From an uncultured Gellertiella sp. (GTDB lineage: Bacteria > Pseudomonadota > Alphaproteobacteria > Rhizobiales > Rhizobiaceae), in assembly GCF_963457605.1 (NCBI RefSeq), contig NZ_OY735139.1, forward strand, positions 2,012,501 to 2,076,500: a stretch of DNA of 64,000 nucleotides. Reading direction: 5' to 3'. Every line of letters starts with the position of its first letter. Positions within the stretch are counted from its first letter, which is position 1. Positions 37,285 to 45,559 of this stretch are shown here, piece by piece. The notes beneath the pieces were generated by a model. It saw nothing but the letters and a program-made list of their open reading frames with translations. It was not told the origin of the DNA and did not search any database. Made by a program: the position numbers and the translations under genes.

Positions 37285-38184
37285 ATGGCGATGACCACAA
37301 TGGCCGCAGACAGGCAGGACGAACCGGGACGGCTCGCAAAGGCGGGGCGGGTCGCGGCCCTGGTGGTGCTCTCGCCGCTTGGCGGCATCGGCACGCTGCT
37401 GGTGCTGCTGATCCTGGGGGTCACCACCTTCGCGCCGCTGCTTGCGCCCTATAATCCACTGGCGCTGAATGTCAGGGAGAGGCTGGCGGACCCGTCGCTT
37501 GCCCATCTGCTCGGCACCGACCAGCTTGGTCGCGACCTCTTCTCGAGGGTGCTGGTCGGCACCCGCACCGCCATGACGGTGGCCGGGTCGGCGCTGACCC
37601 TGTCGCTCGCCGCCGCCATGCCGCTCGGTTTGATCGCCGGCTATGGACCACGCTGGCTCGACAGCCTGATGATCCTCGTCTTCGACAGTTTCAGTTCGCT
37701 GCCGATGATCATGCTCGGCCTTGCCGTCGTGGTGCTGCTCGGACCCGGCATTTCCACCGTCATTCTGGTGATCGTGCTCTATTCGGTGCCAAGCTATGCG
37801 CGGCTGGTGCGCAGCCAGACACTGGGCCTGAAGGCACGGGATTTCATCCGCGCCGAACAGGCGATGGATGCCGGCACCGTCCGCATCCTGTTCCTGCATC
37901 TGCTGCCCAACGTGGCGGGGCCGCTGCTGATCCTCGCCTGTCTCGACATATCGACAGTCATCACGCTGGAAGCGGGCCTGTCCTTCCTCGGCCTCTGCGT
38001 CCGGCCGCAGATCCCGAGCTGGGGCAATATCCTTTCCGACGGTTTCGCCGTGATCCGCAATACCCCGGTGCCGGTGATTGCCGGTGGCGTGCCGCTGATC
38101 CTTGCCACCATCGGCTTTACCTTTTTCGGCGAGGCGCTGCGCGATGCGCTCGACCCGAAGTTGCGGCGGGAGCGCCAGCCATGA
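37285..38184 (+). CDS. Dpp/Opp-type ABC transporter permease (DppC-like)
   Basis: A 299-residue DppC-type permease (LLGTDQLGRDLFSRVLVGTR, about residues 74-93; VRSQTLGLKARDFIRAEQAM in the cytoplasmic loop, about 175-194; six helices). It begins at the base after the stop of the DppB-like gene and overlaps the next ATPase by four bases. Confidence 0.88.
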   Translation: MAMTTMAADRQDEPGRLAKAGRVAALVVLSPLGGIGTLLVLLILGVTTFAPLLAPYNPLALNVRERLADPSLAHLLGTDQLGRDLFSRVLVGTRTAMTVAGSALTLSLAAAMPLGLIAGYGPRWLDSLMILVFDSFSSLPMIMLGLAVVVLLGPGISTVILVIVLYSVPSYARLVRSQTLGLKARDFIRAEQAMDAGTVRILFLHLLPNVAGPLLILACLDISTVITLEAGLSFLGLCVRPQIPSWGNILSDGFAVIRNTPVPVIAGGVPLILATIGFTFFGEALRDALDPKLRRERQP

Positions 38185-39173
38185 GCAGCCCCCCCGACCG
38201 GCCCCATGAAACCGACACGCCCGCCGTCCTCGACATTTCAGGTCTTTCGGTGCGCTACGGCGGCATCATTCCGGCCGTCGACGCGGTCGATCTCCAGATC
38301 CGCCCCGGCGAAGTGATGGGAGTGATCGGCGAAAGCGGCTCCGGCAAATCCACGCTCGCCCATGCTATCCCCGGCCTGCTGCCAAAGGGAACGGTGGTGA
38401 CCGGCGAGCGCTTCCGGCTTACCGGCACGGACGTGCTGACGGCTGGCCCCGGTGCGCTGACCGAGCTGCGCGGTCCCGTGGCGGCGATGATCTTCCAGAA
38501 CCCGATGACCGCCTTCAGCCCGATCCACACGCTCGGACAGCAATTGCTGGACCTTCTCTGGCGGGATCGCACCGCCAGCAAGGCGGAAAAGCGGGCGCGG
38601 ATCATCGCCATGCTCGAACAGACCGGCATTCCCGATCCGGCGGCCAAGCTTTCCGCCTATCCCTTCCAGTTTTCAGGCGGCATGCTGCAAAGGGTGGCAA
38701 TCGCTGCCGCCCTGCTGATGCAGCCCGCGCTGTTGATCGCCGACGAACCCACCACCGCGCTTGATGTGACGATGGAGGCGCAGATCCTGCATCTGATGCG
38801 GGAGATGAAAGGCAAATTCGGCGTCTCGATCCTGATGATCTCCCACCATCTCGGCGTGATTGCCGAAATCTGCGACCGGGTGGCGGTGATGTATGCCGGA
38901 CGGATCGTCGAGGAAGGCCCTGTTGGCGCGATCTTCAGCGCACCACGCCACCCCTATACGCAGGCGCTGCTGGCCTGCGAGCCGGCGCTGATTGCCCCGG
39001 GCACCGGGCATCTGCCGGTGATAGCCGGGGATGTCCCCCGCCCCGGGGGCACCGGCTGCGGCTTTGCCAGCCGCTGCGGCAAGGCCGACGAGCTCTGCCG
39101 CACGCGCCTGCCGGACTGGTCGGCGGGAGCAGTGCCGCAGCATCGCAGCCGCTGCCACAGGAGTGCGGCATGA
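38181..39173 (+). CDS. Dpp/Opp-type ABC transporter ATP-binding protein (DppD-like)
   Basis: A 330-residue ATPase with Walker A GESGSGKST (about residues 50-58), signature region FSGGMLQRV (about 167-175), Walker B LLIADEPTTALD and the H-loop SHHLGVI. The C-terminus has the oligopeptide-type cysteine-containing end (GCGFASRCGKADELC). It overlaps both neighbours by four bases (ATGA). Confidence 0.88.
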   Translation: MSSPPDRPHETDTPAVLDISGLSVRYGGIIPAVDAVDLQIRPGEVMGVIGESGSGKSTLAHAIPGLLPKGTVVTGERFRLTGTDVLTAGPGALTELRGPVAAMIFQNPMTAFSPIHTLGQQLLDLLWRDRTASKAEKRARIIAMLEQTGIPDPAAKLSAYPFQFSGGMLQRVAIAAALLMQPALLIADEPTTALDVTMEAQILHLMREMKGKFGVSILMISHHLGVIAEICDRVAVMYAGRIVEEGPVGAIFSAPRHPYTQALLACEPALIAPGTGHLPVIAGDVPRPGGTGCGFASRCGKADELCRTRLPDWSAGAVPQHRSRCHRSAA

Positions 39174-40186
39174 GCGACACGCCCCTGATCGAGACAAGCA
39201 ACCTCACCGTCAGCCTGCCCGCACGGCGCAGCTTCCCGTCCTTCCGCCGCACCCCGCGCATCGACATCCTCTGCGGCGTGTCGCTGGCCATCCGTCCCGG
39301 CGAGATCGTCTGCATGGTTGGCGAAAGCGGTTCGGGCAAGACCACCTTCGGCCGGGCACTGCTTGGCCTTGTCACGCCCTCCTCCGGCTCCATCACCTTC
39401 GAAGGCACGCCCCTGCCCGGCTTTCAAAACCGGAATTTCCGCACCATCCGGCAGAAATCGGCACTGCTGTTTCAGGATCCCGTCTCCTCTTTCGATCCCC
39501 GCCAGCGGATCGGCTCGATCATCGCCGAGCCGCGCCGCATCCTGGGCGAGGGCAGCACCGGGCCGGAGGACATCGCAGCCCTTGCCCGGTCGGCGGGGCT
39601 TGGCCGACATTTTCTCTCCCGCTTTCCGCATGCGCTTTCGGGCGGCCAGGCGCGGCGGGCAGCCGTGGCCCGTGCCCTCTCGGGCCTGCCGAAACTGATC
39701 GTCGCCGACGAGCCGACGGCGGGCCTCGACGTTTCCGTCCAGGGCGGGGTGCTGAACCTGTTCAAGGATATCAGAGCTGAACATAACACTGCATTCCTGA
39801 TGATTACCCACAATCTCTCGGTCGCCCGGCATGTCGCCGACCGGATCGTCATTCTCTATCTCGGACGGGTGGTCGAAAGCGGCTTGCCGCGGGACATCTT
39901 CGCCGCCCCCCGCCACCCCTACAGTGCGGCGCTGATCAGCTCAGAGCCGGTGCCGGACCCCGGCCATCGCCGCAGCGAACCGCCGGTTCTGGGCGAGGTG
40001 CCGAGCCTGCTGCGCCGGCCTGCCGGTTGCGAATTCCACACCCGCTGCCGCCATGTGCGCGACCGTTGCCGGGTGGAAGCTCCTGAAATGACAAGCCTGT
40101 CGCCCACTCACCGGGTCGCCTGCCACTTTCCGCTGGCGGCACCACCAACCGACCATGACACCGATAGAGAAGCAATGCCGACCTGA
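39170..40186 (+). CDS. Dpp/Opp-type ABC transporter ATP-binding protein (DppF-like)
   Basis: A 338-residue ATPase with GESGSGKTT (about residues 50-58), LSGGQARR (about 156-163), IVADEPTAGLD, the H-loop THNLSVARH and the C-terminal CEFHTRCRHVRDRC of the oligopeptide family. It forms a heterodimer with the preceding ATPase. The substrate-binding protein gene follows after 24 bp. Confidence 0.88.
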   Translation: MSDTPLIETSNLTVSLPARRSFPSFRRTPRIDILCGVSLAIRPGEIVCMVGESGSGKTTFGRALLGLVTPSSGSITFEGTPLPGFQNRNFRTIRQKSALLFQDPVSSFDPRQRIGSIIAEPRRILGEGSTGPEDIAALARSAGLGRHFLSRFPHALSGGQARRAAVARALSGLPKLIVADEPTAGLDVSVQGGVLNLFKDIRAEHNTAFLMITHNLSVARHVADRIVILYLGRVVESGLPRDIFAAPRHPYSAALISSEPVPDPGHRRSEPPVLGEVPSLLRRPAGCEFHTRCRHVRDRCRVEAPEMTSLSPTHRVACHFPLAAPPTDHDTDREAMPT

Positions 40187-40210
40187 ACAGGAACAGAGGG
40201 AACCGCAGCC

Positions 40211-41773
40211 ATGACCAGAGCCGATAGCATGCTTGACAGACGACAGTTCATCCTCGCCGCCGCAGCCGGCCTGACGACGCTCGCGATGCGGCCTGGCCTT
40301 TCCTATGCGGTCGATGGCGATACGCTCGTGGTGCGCGGCGCCTCCGATATCCAGGTGCTGGACCCGGCCTTCCAGACTGGCCTGCTGGAGGAGGAAATCG
40401 GGCGCTGCCTGTTTGTCTCGCTGAACCGGCTGAACGATGTGCGCGAAGGCGTGTCCTGGAAACCCTATGCCGCCCGCAAGCTGGAACAGAAGTCCCCGAC
40501 CGAAATTGCCTTTGAACTGGAGGACTGGCTGGTCTGGAGCGGTGGCTTTGGCCCGGTAACGGCAGAAGATGTGAAATTTTCCTTCGAGCGGGTCGCCAAT
40601 CCCGCCAATGCCTCGGCCTGGGCCTATGCGTTCGAAGCCCTCGACAAGGTGGAAGTCACCGGCGAGCGCACCGGCATCCTCCACCTGAAAAACCCGTCAT
40701 CGCCAATCTGGGTGACGACCCTGCCCTATTACATGGGCCATATCGTCTGCAAGAAGGCCGTGGAGGCCGCAGGCGGCAAGTTTACCACCGAGGTCGCCGC
40801 TGCCGCGGGCCCGTACCTGATCGACAAATGGGTGCCGAAACAAAGCCTGTCGCTGAAACCCAATCCCGACTGGAAGGGCACGCCACCGACATTTCCAAAG
40901 ATCCGGTTTGAGGTGGTTACCGACGACGATTCCGCCGCGCTCGCCTACGAATCCAGAGCCGTCGACTATGCCAAGATCAGCCTGAACACGCTTGCCACCT
41001 ACAGGACCAGGCTGCCGGAAAAGAGCACCCTGATCGAAATGGATGGCAACCGGTTTGCCTGGCTGGCGATCAATCTCGGCAATCCGAAATTCAAGGACGA
41101 GAAGCTGCGCCGGGCGATCCAGTATGCGGTTGACGTCTCGCAGATCATGCAGGGCTCCTATTCCGGCCTGGCAAAACCGGCAACAGGCGTGGTGCCGCCC
41201 GCACTTGTCGGGCATCGCGACCAGATCCTCTATCCGGCAGATCCGGCAAAGGCCCAGTCCCTGCTCGACGAGGCCGGTATCTCCGGTGTCACCATCGAAC
41301 TTGCCGCACTCAACGACAAGACCAGCCAGCTGACCTGCCAGATCGTCCAGGCGCTGCTCGGTGCCGTCGGCATTACCGTCGACATCAAGACCTATGACGA
41401 AGGCGTCTACTGGACACTCGGCGACAAGACGGCAGGTGACGGCTGGAAGTCGCTGGAAATGGTGCTGATGAATTTTGCCGGTGGCGTCGACCCGTCCGAA
41501 AATCTGACCTGGTTCCGCCCGTCGCAGATCGGCGTCTACAACTGGTCGCAATTCGACAGCGCCGAATTCGAAACCCTCTATCAGCAGGGCATTGCCGAAA
41601 CCGATCAGGCCAAGCGTGGCGAGATCTACAAGAAGATGCAGGACCTGATGGAGGAATCCGGCGGCTTCGTCTTCCTCACCCATGAAACCTTTGCCGCCGT
41701 GGTGCGCGAAGGGCTGAAGCCCTGCATTCTGGCCGATGGCTACCTCGACATCACCCGCTTTACAAAGGCTTGA
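40211..41773 (+). CDS. family 5 extracellular solute-binding protein of the Dpp/Opp-type importer
   Basis: The 520-residue protein has an N-terminal export signal with a twin-arginine-like start (DRRQFILAAAAGLTTLAM), then an SBP_bac_5 fold. Family segments include LEDWLVWSGGFGPVTAEDVKFS-like (VTAEDVKFSFERV, about 117-129), APATGVVPP-like (ATGVVPPALVG) and LRRAIQYAVDVSQIM. It captures the substrate in the periplasm for the importer encoded just upstream. Its ligand could be a peptide or another bulky, charged compound. The last genes of the operon, this one and the MttB-like gene, are separated by 87 bp. Confidence 0.87.
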   Translation: MTRADSMLDRRQFILAAAAGLTTLAMRPGLSYAVDGDTLVVRGASDIQVLDPAFQTGLLEEEIGRCLFVSLNRLNDVREGVSWKPYAARKLEQKSPTEIAFELEDWLVWSGGFGPVTAEDVKFSFERVANPANASAWAYAFEALDKVEVTGERTGILHLKNPSSPIWVTTLPYYMGHIVCKKAVEAAGGKFTTEVAAAAGPYLIDKWVPKQSLSLKPNPDWKGTPPTFPKIRFEVVTDDDSAALAYESRAVDYAKISLNTLATYRTRLPEKSTLIEMDGNRFAWLAINLGNPKFKDEKLRRAIQYAVDVSQIMQGSYSGLAKPATGVVPPALVGHRDQILYPADPAKAQSLLDEAGISGVTIELAALNDKTSQLTCQIVQALLGAVGITVDIKTYDEGVYWTLGDKTAGDGWKSLEMVLMNFAGGVDPSENLTWFRPSQIGVYNWSQFDSAEFETLYQQGIAETDQAKRGEIYKKMQDLMEESGGFVFLTHETFAAVVREGLKPCILADGYLDITRFTKA

Positions 41774-41860
41774 GAACGGCTTCGGTGACCGGACCGCAGG
41801 CCGCGGTCACCGATGATCCGGGATGTCAGGCAAATGCGAAATGACATGGAAGGGACCAGG

Positions 41861-43396
41861 ATGGCGCGGAGCACAACAGGCCGACGCGAACGGCGGGCGG
41901 CAACAGGCACCGGCGTGCGCCAGATGCCGTTCGGCGCGGTGATCAACCGCTATCCGAAATTCGAAATCATCAGCCTCGACGAGGTGGAGGCGATCCATCT
42001 GTCATCGATGCGGCTGCTTGCCGAAACCGGCATGGAAATCATGCATGACGAAAGCCGGGCGATCCTGAAGCGCGCAGGCTGCGACGTGGACGAGGCCAGC
42101 CAGCGTGTTCGTTTCGATCCAGAAATGATTGCTGAGACGATCCGCACCGTGCCTTCCCGCTTCACGCTGCAGGCCCGCAATCCCGCCCGCAACCTGACGG
42201 TGGGCGATGGCAGCCTGATCTTCGCCTCGACCGGCGGGCCGGCCTTTGTCAGCGACATCGAACGCGGGCGGCGGGCGGGCACCCATGCCGACATGTGCAA
42301 CTATATAAAGGTCGTCCAGCAGCTGAATATCCTCCACCAGGAAGGCGGCTGCCCCTGCGAACCGACCGACCTGCCACCCGACAGTCGCCATCTCGACTTC
42401 TACCTGGCCGCCATCCGCCTGACCGACAAGAACTGGCAATGCTGGGCACTGGGCGGCTACCGGGTCGAGGATGCCATCGACATGCTGTCGATCACCTTGC
42501 AGCAAAGCCGCGAGGAGCTGCGCCGGAACCCGGCAACGCTCACCGTCATCAATTCCAACTCACCGCTGCGGCTCGATATTCCGATGGGCGAAGGGCTCTG
42601 TGCGATGGCGCGCGCCGGGCAGCCGCTGGCATTGACCCCCTTCACCCTGTCGGGGGCGATGAGCCCGGTGACCATCGCCGGGGCGCTGACCCAGCAGAAT
42701 GCCGAGGCTGTCGCCCTGATGGTCCTGACCCAGCTGGTGTCGCCGGGCGCACCGGTGCTCTATGGCGGCTTCACCTCGAATGTCGACATGCGCACCGGAT
42801 CACCAGCCTTCGGCACGCCGGAATATGCCAAGGCGCAGATCGCCTCCGGCCAGCTTGCCCGGCGCTATGGCGTGCCGTTCCGCTCGTCGAATGTCACCGC
42901 CTCCAATCTGGTCGATGCGCAGGCCGCCTATGAATCCGGCATGTCGCTGTGGAGCACGGTGCTTGGCAGCGTCGACCTGATCGAGCATGCGGCAGGCTGG
43001 CTGGAGGGCGGGCTCACCGCCTCCTTCGAAAAGCTGATCCTCGACGCGGAAATGCTGCAGATGATGCGCAGCTTCCTCGAACCCATCACCGTTGACGAGG
43101 AGACCATGGCCGTCTCGACAATCGGCGAGGTCGGACCCGGCGGGCATTTCTTCGGCACCGGTCACACGCTTTCCCGTTTCGAACATGCCTTCTACGAGCC
43201 GATGCTGTCGGACTGGCGCAATTTCGAAAACTGGTCGGACTCCGGCGGGCATTCGGCAACCATACGCGCCCACCGGATCTGGAAAGAATTGCTCGAGAAC
43301 TACACGCAACCGGCTCTCGACCCCGCCATAGACGAGGAACTGGACGCCTTCGTCGCCCGCCGCAAACAGGAAATTGCCGCAAGACCCTCCTCCTGA
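41861..43396 (+). CDS. MttB-family corrinoid methyltransferase homologue (non-pyrrolysine)
   Basis: From ATG 41861 (site GAAGGGACCAGG) the protein has 511 residues and the TIM-barrel sequence of the trimethylamine methyltransferase MttB superfamily (LLAETGMEIMHDESRAILK, about 40-58; FTLSGAMSPVTIAGALTQQN, about 264-283; LSDWRNFENWSDSG near the C-terminus). There is no in-frame amber codon, so it lacks pyrrolysine. Known non-pyrrolysine members demethylate quaternary amines such as glycine betaine onto a corrinoid protein. No corrinoid protein or activase is in the window. Starts at 41813 and 41834 are also open. The substrate is unknown. Confidence 0.84.
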   Translation: MARSTTGRRERRAATGTGVRQMPFGAVINRYPKFEIISLDEVEAIHLSSMRLLAETGMEIMHDESRAILKRAGCDVDEASQRVRFDPEMIAETIRTVPSRFTLQARNPARNLTVGDGSLIFASTGGPAFVSDIERGRRAGTHADMCNYIKVVQQLNILHQEGGCPCEPTDLPPDSRHLDFYLAAIRLTDKNWQCWALGGYRVEDAIDMLSITLQQSREELRRNPATLTVINSNSPLRLDIPMGEGLCAMARAGQPLALTPFTLSGAMSPVTIAGALTQQNAEAVALMVLTQLVSPGAPVLYGGFTSNVDMRTGSPAFGTPEYAKAQIASGQLARRYGVPFRSSNVTASNLVDAQAAYESGMSLWSTVLGSVDLIEHAAGWLEGGLTASFEKLILDAEMLQMMRSFLEPITVDEETMAVSTIGEVGPGGHFFGTGHTLSRFEHAFYEPMLSDWRNFENWSDSGGHSATIRAHRIWKELLENYTQPALDPAIDEELDAFVARRKQEIAARPSS

Positions 43397-43572
43397 AAAT
43401 GCCCGTGATTGAGGAAATAGCGACCTCGCGGGGCCGAAACCACAACAGCTGCCGCCTGCCCGTGCGTCTTTCACCCGTTGCCGCAGGAAAGGGGCCGCCT
43501 TGCTGGATGTCACCGGCCCTTTCGAACCGAACCAGCGGGCCGATCCGGTGCTGTAGTCACCTGCATTTTAGA

Positions 43573-43724
43573 GTTTGTCAGGGAAAACTCGCAAACGAAG
43601 TTTTGCGTTTGGAATCCGGTTTTCCCGCTCGAACTTGTTTGAGCGCTCAAACTCGTTTGAACGAAAAGACAAACGAAACCAATTTGCTCGGAGCCTGTCA
43701 GGTTCTATCTGAACCTGACAGGCT
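43573..43724. repeat. Palindromic MITE-like repeat, copy 1
   Basis: The unit begins GTTTGTCAGGGAAAAC and its first part ends GACAAAC at 43674, giving 7-bp terminal inverted repeats. A second part is a perfect hairpin, AGCCTGTCAGGTTC and its complement (43692-43705, 43711-43724). The same unit recurs at 45262-45397. This copy has an extra internal near-duplicate of about 20 bp. It codes for nothing. It lies directly before the ureC scrap. Confidence 0.75.
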
Positions 43725-43729
43725 GCAGG

Positions 43730-43819
43730 GCGGATCTGGTGGTGATGGGCGACAGCATTGCGGCGTTACCGGTGGGGAACCCCAATGCGTCGATGCCGAC
43801 GCCGATGGCGAGATTCTGA
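43730..43819 (+). pseudogene. ureC: ureC (urease alpha subunit) fossil fragment
   Basis: The frame GCG at 43730 to TGA at 43817 reads ADLVVMGDSIAALPVGNP followed by NASMPTPMARF. Urease alpha subunits carry a nearly identical stretch (a DLV..G..IA segment, then a G.PNASIPTP segment before the substrate-covering flap). With ureE, ureF and ureG next door, this is best read as the only surviving piece of ureC. The rest of the gene is gone. It begins within six bases of the repeat. Confidence 0.6.
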
Positions 43820-44014
43820 TCTGCGCCTGCTGACAGCCTGCCGATGAGCCGGCGCCATTTCCTGTTCTGGAGCAGTTTGCGATCTGGCTTGCCCCTTCTC
43901 CGGGTGGAATTTTTGCCTGGATCGAGGACTTCGCCGAAGGACATATCCTGATATAAGGTCGAGGCGAAGGCCGATGGAATTCGCGATAAATCAGTCCGCC
44001 CGAAGGATTGGCTG

Positions 44015-44063
44015 AAACCGGCGTTCCCCCGCGAACAATCTGTGTGCGGGGGAACCCCGGTTT
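44015..44063. repeat. Long hairpin upstream of ureE
   Basis: Arms 44015-44032 (AAACCGGCGTTCCCCCGC) and 44046-44063 are complementary except for one base, with a 13-nt loop. A smaller dyad, CCAATC A GATTGG, follows at about 44079-44092. No T run follows, so this may be an interspersed palindromic unit rather than a terminator. Confidence 0.55.
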
Positions 44064-44106
44064 GAGCCAACAGAATGATCCAATCAGATTGGAAACTGCT
44101 CTAGCC

Positions 44107-44673
44107 ATGCCCCAGAAAGCCATTACCTATCTCCGCGCCGCCAACGTGACCGGCACCCCGCAATTCAAGCTGACGCTCGATGCCCAGGACCGGCATATCC
44201 GCCGCAAGCGGATGACGCTGAATGACGGCACCGCCGTGCTGGTCGATCTGGAAAAGGCCGTGCAGCTTGCCGATGGCGATTGCCTGGTGCTGGAGGATGG
44301 CGCACTGGTCGAGATTCTCGCCGCCCATGAAAGCCTGCTTCAGATCACCGCCGCCTCGCCGCGGGCGCTGATGGCGCTTGCCTGGCATATCGGCAACCGC
44401 CATCTCGACGCGCAGATCGAGGAAAACCGAATCCTGATCCGGCCCGATCACGTGATCGCCCATATGCTGGAACATCAGGGGGCCGTGGTTGCCGAGATAC
44501 GTGAAAGCTTTACACCCGAGCCCGGGGCCTATCATCAGGAGATCGGTTTCGAGCATGATTATTCCCTGACCGAAAGCCATGGGCACCGGCATGAGCCCGG
44601 ACACCGGCACGCACCCGACAGGCCGCATCTCCACAACAACGATGCCGATGATGGGGGCGGGAATGACGATTGA
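44107..44673 (+). CDS. ureE: urease accessory protein UreE (nickel metallochaperone)
   Basis: At 188 residues this is a full-length UreE: LTLDAQDRHIRRKRMTLNDG (about residues 18-37), ALAWHIGNRHLDAQIEENRI (about 94-113), DHVIAHMLEHQGA, FTPEPGAYH, and a histidine-rich nickel-binding tail (HGHRHEPGHRHAPDRPHLH). UreE delivers nickel to the urease apoenzyme. It is the only intact gene of a urease locus in which ureC, ureF and ureG are fossils, so it is probably no longer used for urease unless another urease operon exists. ATG 44107 is the obvious start. Its stop overlaps the ureF start region. Confidence 0.85.
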   Translation: MPQKAITYLRAANVTGTPQFKLTLDAQDRHIRRKRMTLNDGTAVLVDLEKAVQLADGDCLVLEDGALVEILAAHESLLQITAASPRALMALAWHIGNRHLDAQIEENRILIRPDHVIAHMLEHQGAVVAEIRESFTPEPGAYHQEIGFEHDYSLTESHGHRHEPGHRHAPDRPHLHNNDADDGGGNDD

Positions 44674-45058
44674 GCCGGACCACCTGCTCCTGAATTTCCT
44701 GTCGCCCGCCTTTCCGACAGGCTCCTTTGCCTGATCGCACGGGCCGGAATGGGCGATTGCAGAAGGCGGGATCACCGATGCCGGGACCCTGTTCGACTGG
44801 ATCAGCGACCTCATCCGCCATGGTTCCGGCTGGAACGACGCCGTCCTGATCGCCAATTGCACCCCCGGGACCATGGTTGATATCAACCAGCTGGCGCTGG
44901 CCTCGTCGCCGGAGCGCTGGCAGGAAAGCGTGTCGCTTGGTGCCAGTTTTGCCGAAAGGGCGAGGGCAACGCTCGATGATCTCGGCGGTGCCTCCATCGG
45001 CAGCGACATCGCCGCGATGCGCCACGAATTCCAGCAACCGAGGATTTTTCCCAGATGA
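44663..45058 (+). pseudogene. ureF: ureF pseudogene (nonsense codon and internal deletion)
   Basis: One frame runs from ATG 44663 to TGA 45056-45058. It shows the UreF N-terminus (LLNFLSPAFPTGSFA, then SHGPEWAIAEGGITD) and C-terminus (GASIGSDIAAMRHEFQQPRI). A TGA at 44732-44734 replaces the tyrosine codon of the conserved FAYSHG. The total span of about 131 codons is some 90 short of a normal UreF, and the missing part lies between SLGASFAERARA and TLDDLGG. UreF, a GTPase-linked urease maturation factor, cannot be made from this. Confidence 0.8.
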
Positions 45059-45544
45059 TCCCCGACCGCCCTGCCGGCTCCAGCCATGGCCCTTGCGCAT
45101 CGGCATCGGTGGCCCTCCCGGCTCCGGCAAGACGACGCTGCCCGAGGAGCGGATCATCTGCGTCGAGACCTGCGGCTGCCCGCATACCGCGATCCGCGCG
45201 GATGCCTCGATCAATCTCGCCGCCACCTTTTCGCCCGATCTGGTCGATCTCTCGCTCTCGCGTTTGTCAGGGAAAACACGCAAACGAAGTTTTGTGTTTG
45301 GAATCCGGTTTTCCCGCGCAAACTTGTTTGCGCGAAAAGACAAACGAAAACAAAGGGAATTAGAGCCTGTCTGGTTCAGTATGAACCTGACAGGCTCTCT
45401 GTGATGGCGGATCTGGAGGTGATGGAGACAGACACGCAGAAAATGCGCGGCACCAGGCCCCATGTCTTCACCGACCTTCTCCGCCAGACAGGGCTTGATG
45501 AGGTGATTGCATTTCTGGAGAGGGAAGGCGGACTGAAGGGCTGA
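45055..45544 (+). pseudogene. ureG: ureG pseudogene (frameshifts, two deletions, repeat insertion)
   Basis: ATG 45055 overlaps the ureF stop as in intact operons. The P-loop IGIGGPPGSGKTTL appears in another frame (from about 45093), so there is an early frameshift. About 45 codons are missing before ERIICVETCGCPHTAIR, and about 20 more between INLAA and TFSPDL, where an NLAA-coding repeat would have flanked the lost piece. A MITE-like repeat then interrupts the gene at 45262-45397. The C-terminus resumes in a third frame (MADLEVMETDTQKMRG to GLDEVIAFLEREGG). The urease GTPase is lost. Confidence 0.82.
45262..45397. repeat. Palindromic MITE-like repeat, copy 2 (inside ureG)
   Basis: This copy aligns with 43573-43724 over almost its full length (GTTTGTCAGGGAAAAC, AAACGAAGTTTTG, GGAATCCGGTTTTCCC, AACTTGTTTG, GACAAACGAAA). 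The terminal dyad is CGTTTGTC with GACAAACG (ending 45346). The trailing hairpin GAGCCTGTC...GACAGGCTC is at 45363-45397. It disrupts the ureG reading frame. Confidence 0.78.
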
Positions 45545-45559
45545 TGCAGATCTCCGGCA

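Noticed and set aside
41861-43396. Pyrrolysine-containing MttB
   Set aside because: The reading frame has no internal TAG, so no pyrrolysine can be encoded.
43399-43833. 144-aa + strand ORF downstream of the MttB-like gene
   Set aside because: It runs through the MITE-like repeat and has low-complexity, cysteine-scattered composition without a ribosome site.
43705-44070. Minus-strand ORF with a stretch (IGRLSAGADQNLAIGVGID) resembling cyanophycinase-type peptidases
   Set aside because: The similarity is short and is on the opposite strand of the more convincing ureC fragment; no start, and the rest does not match.
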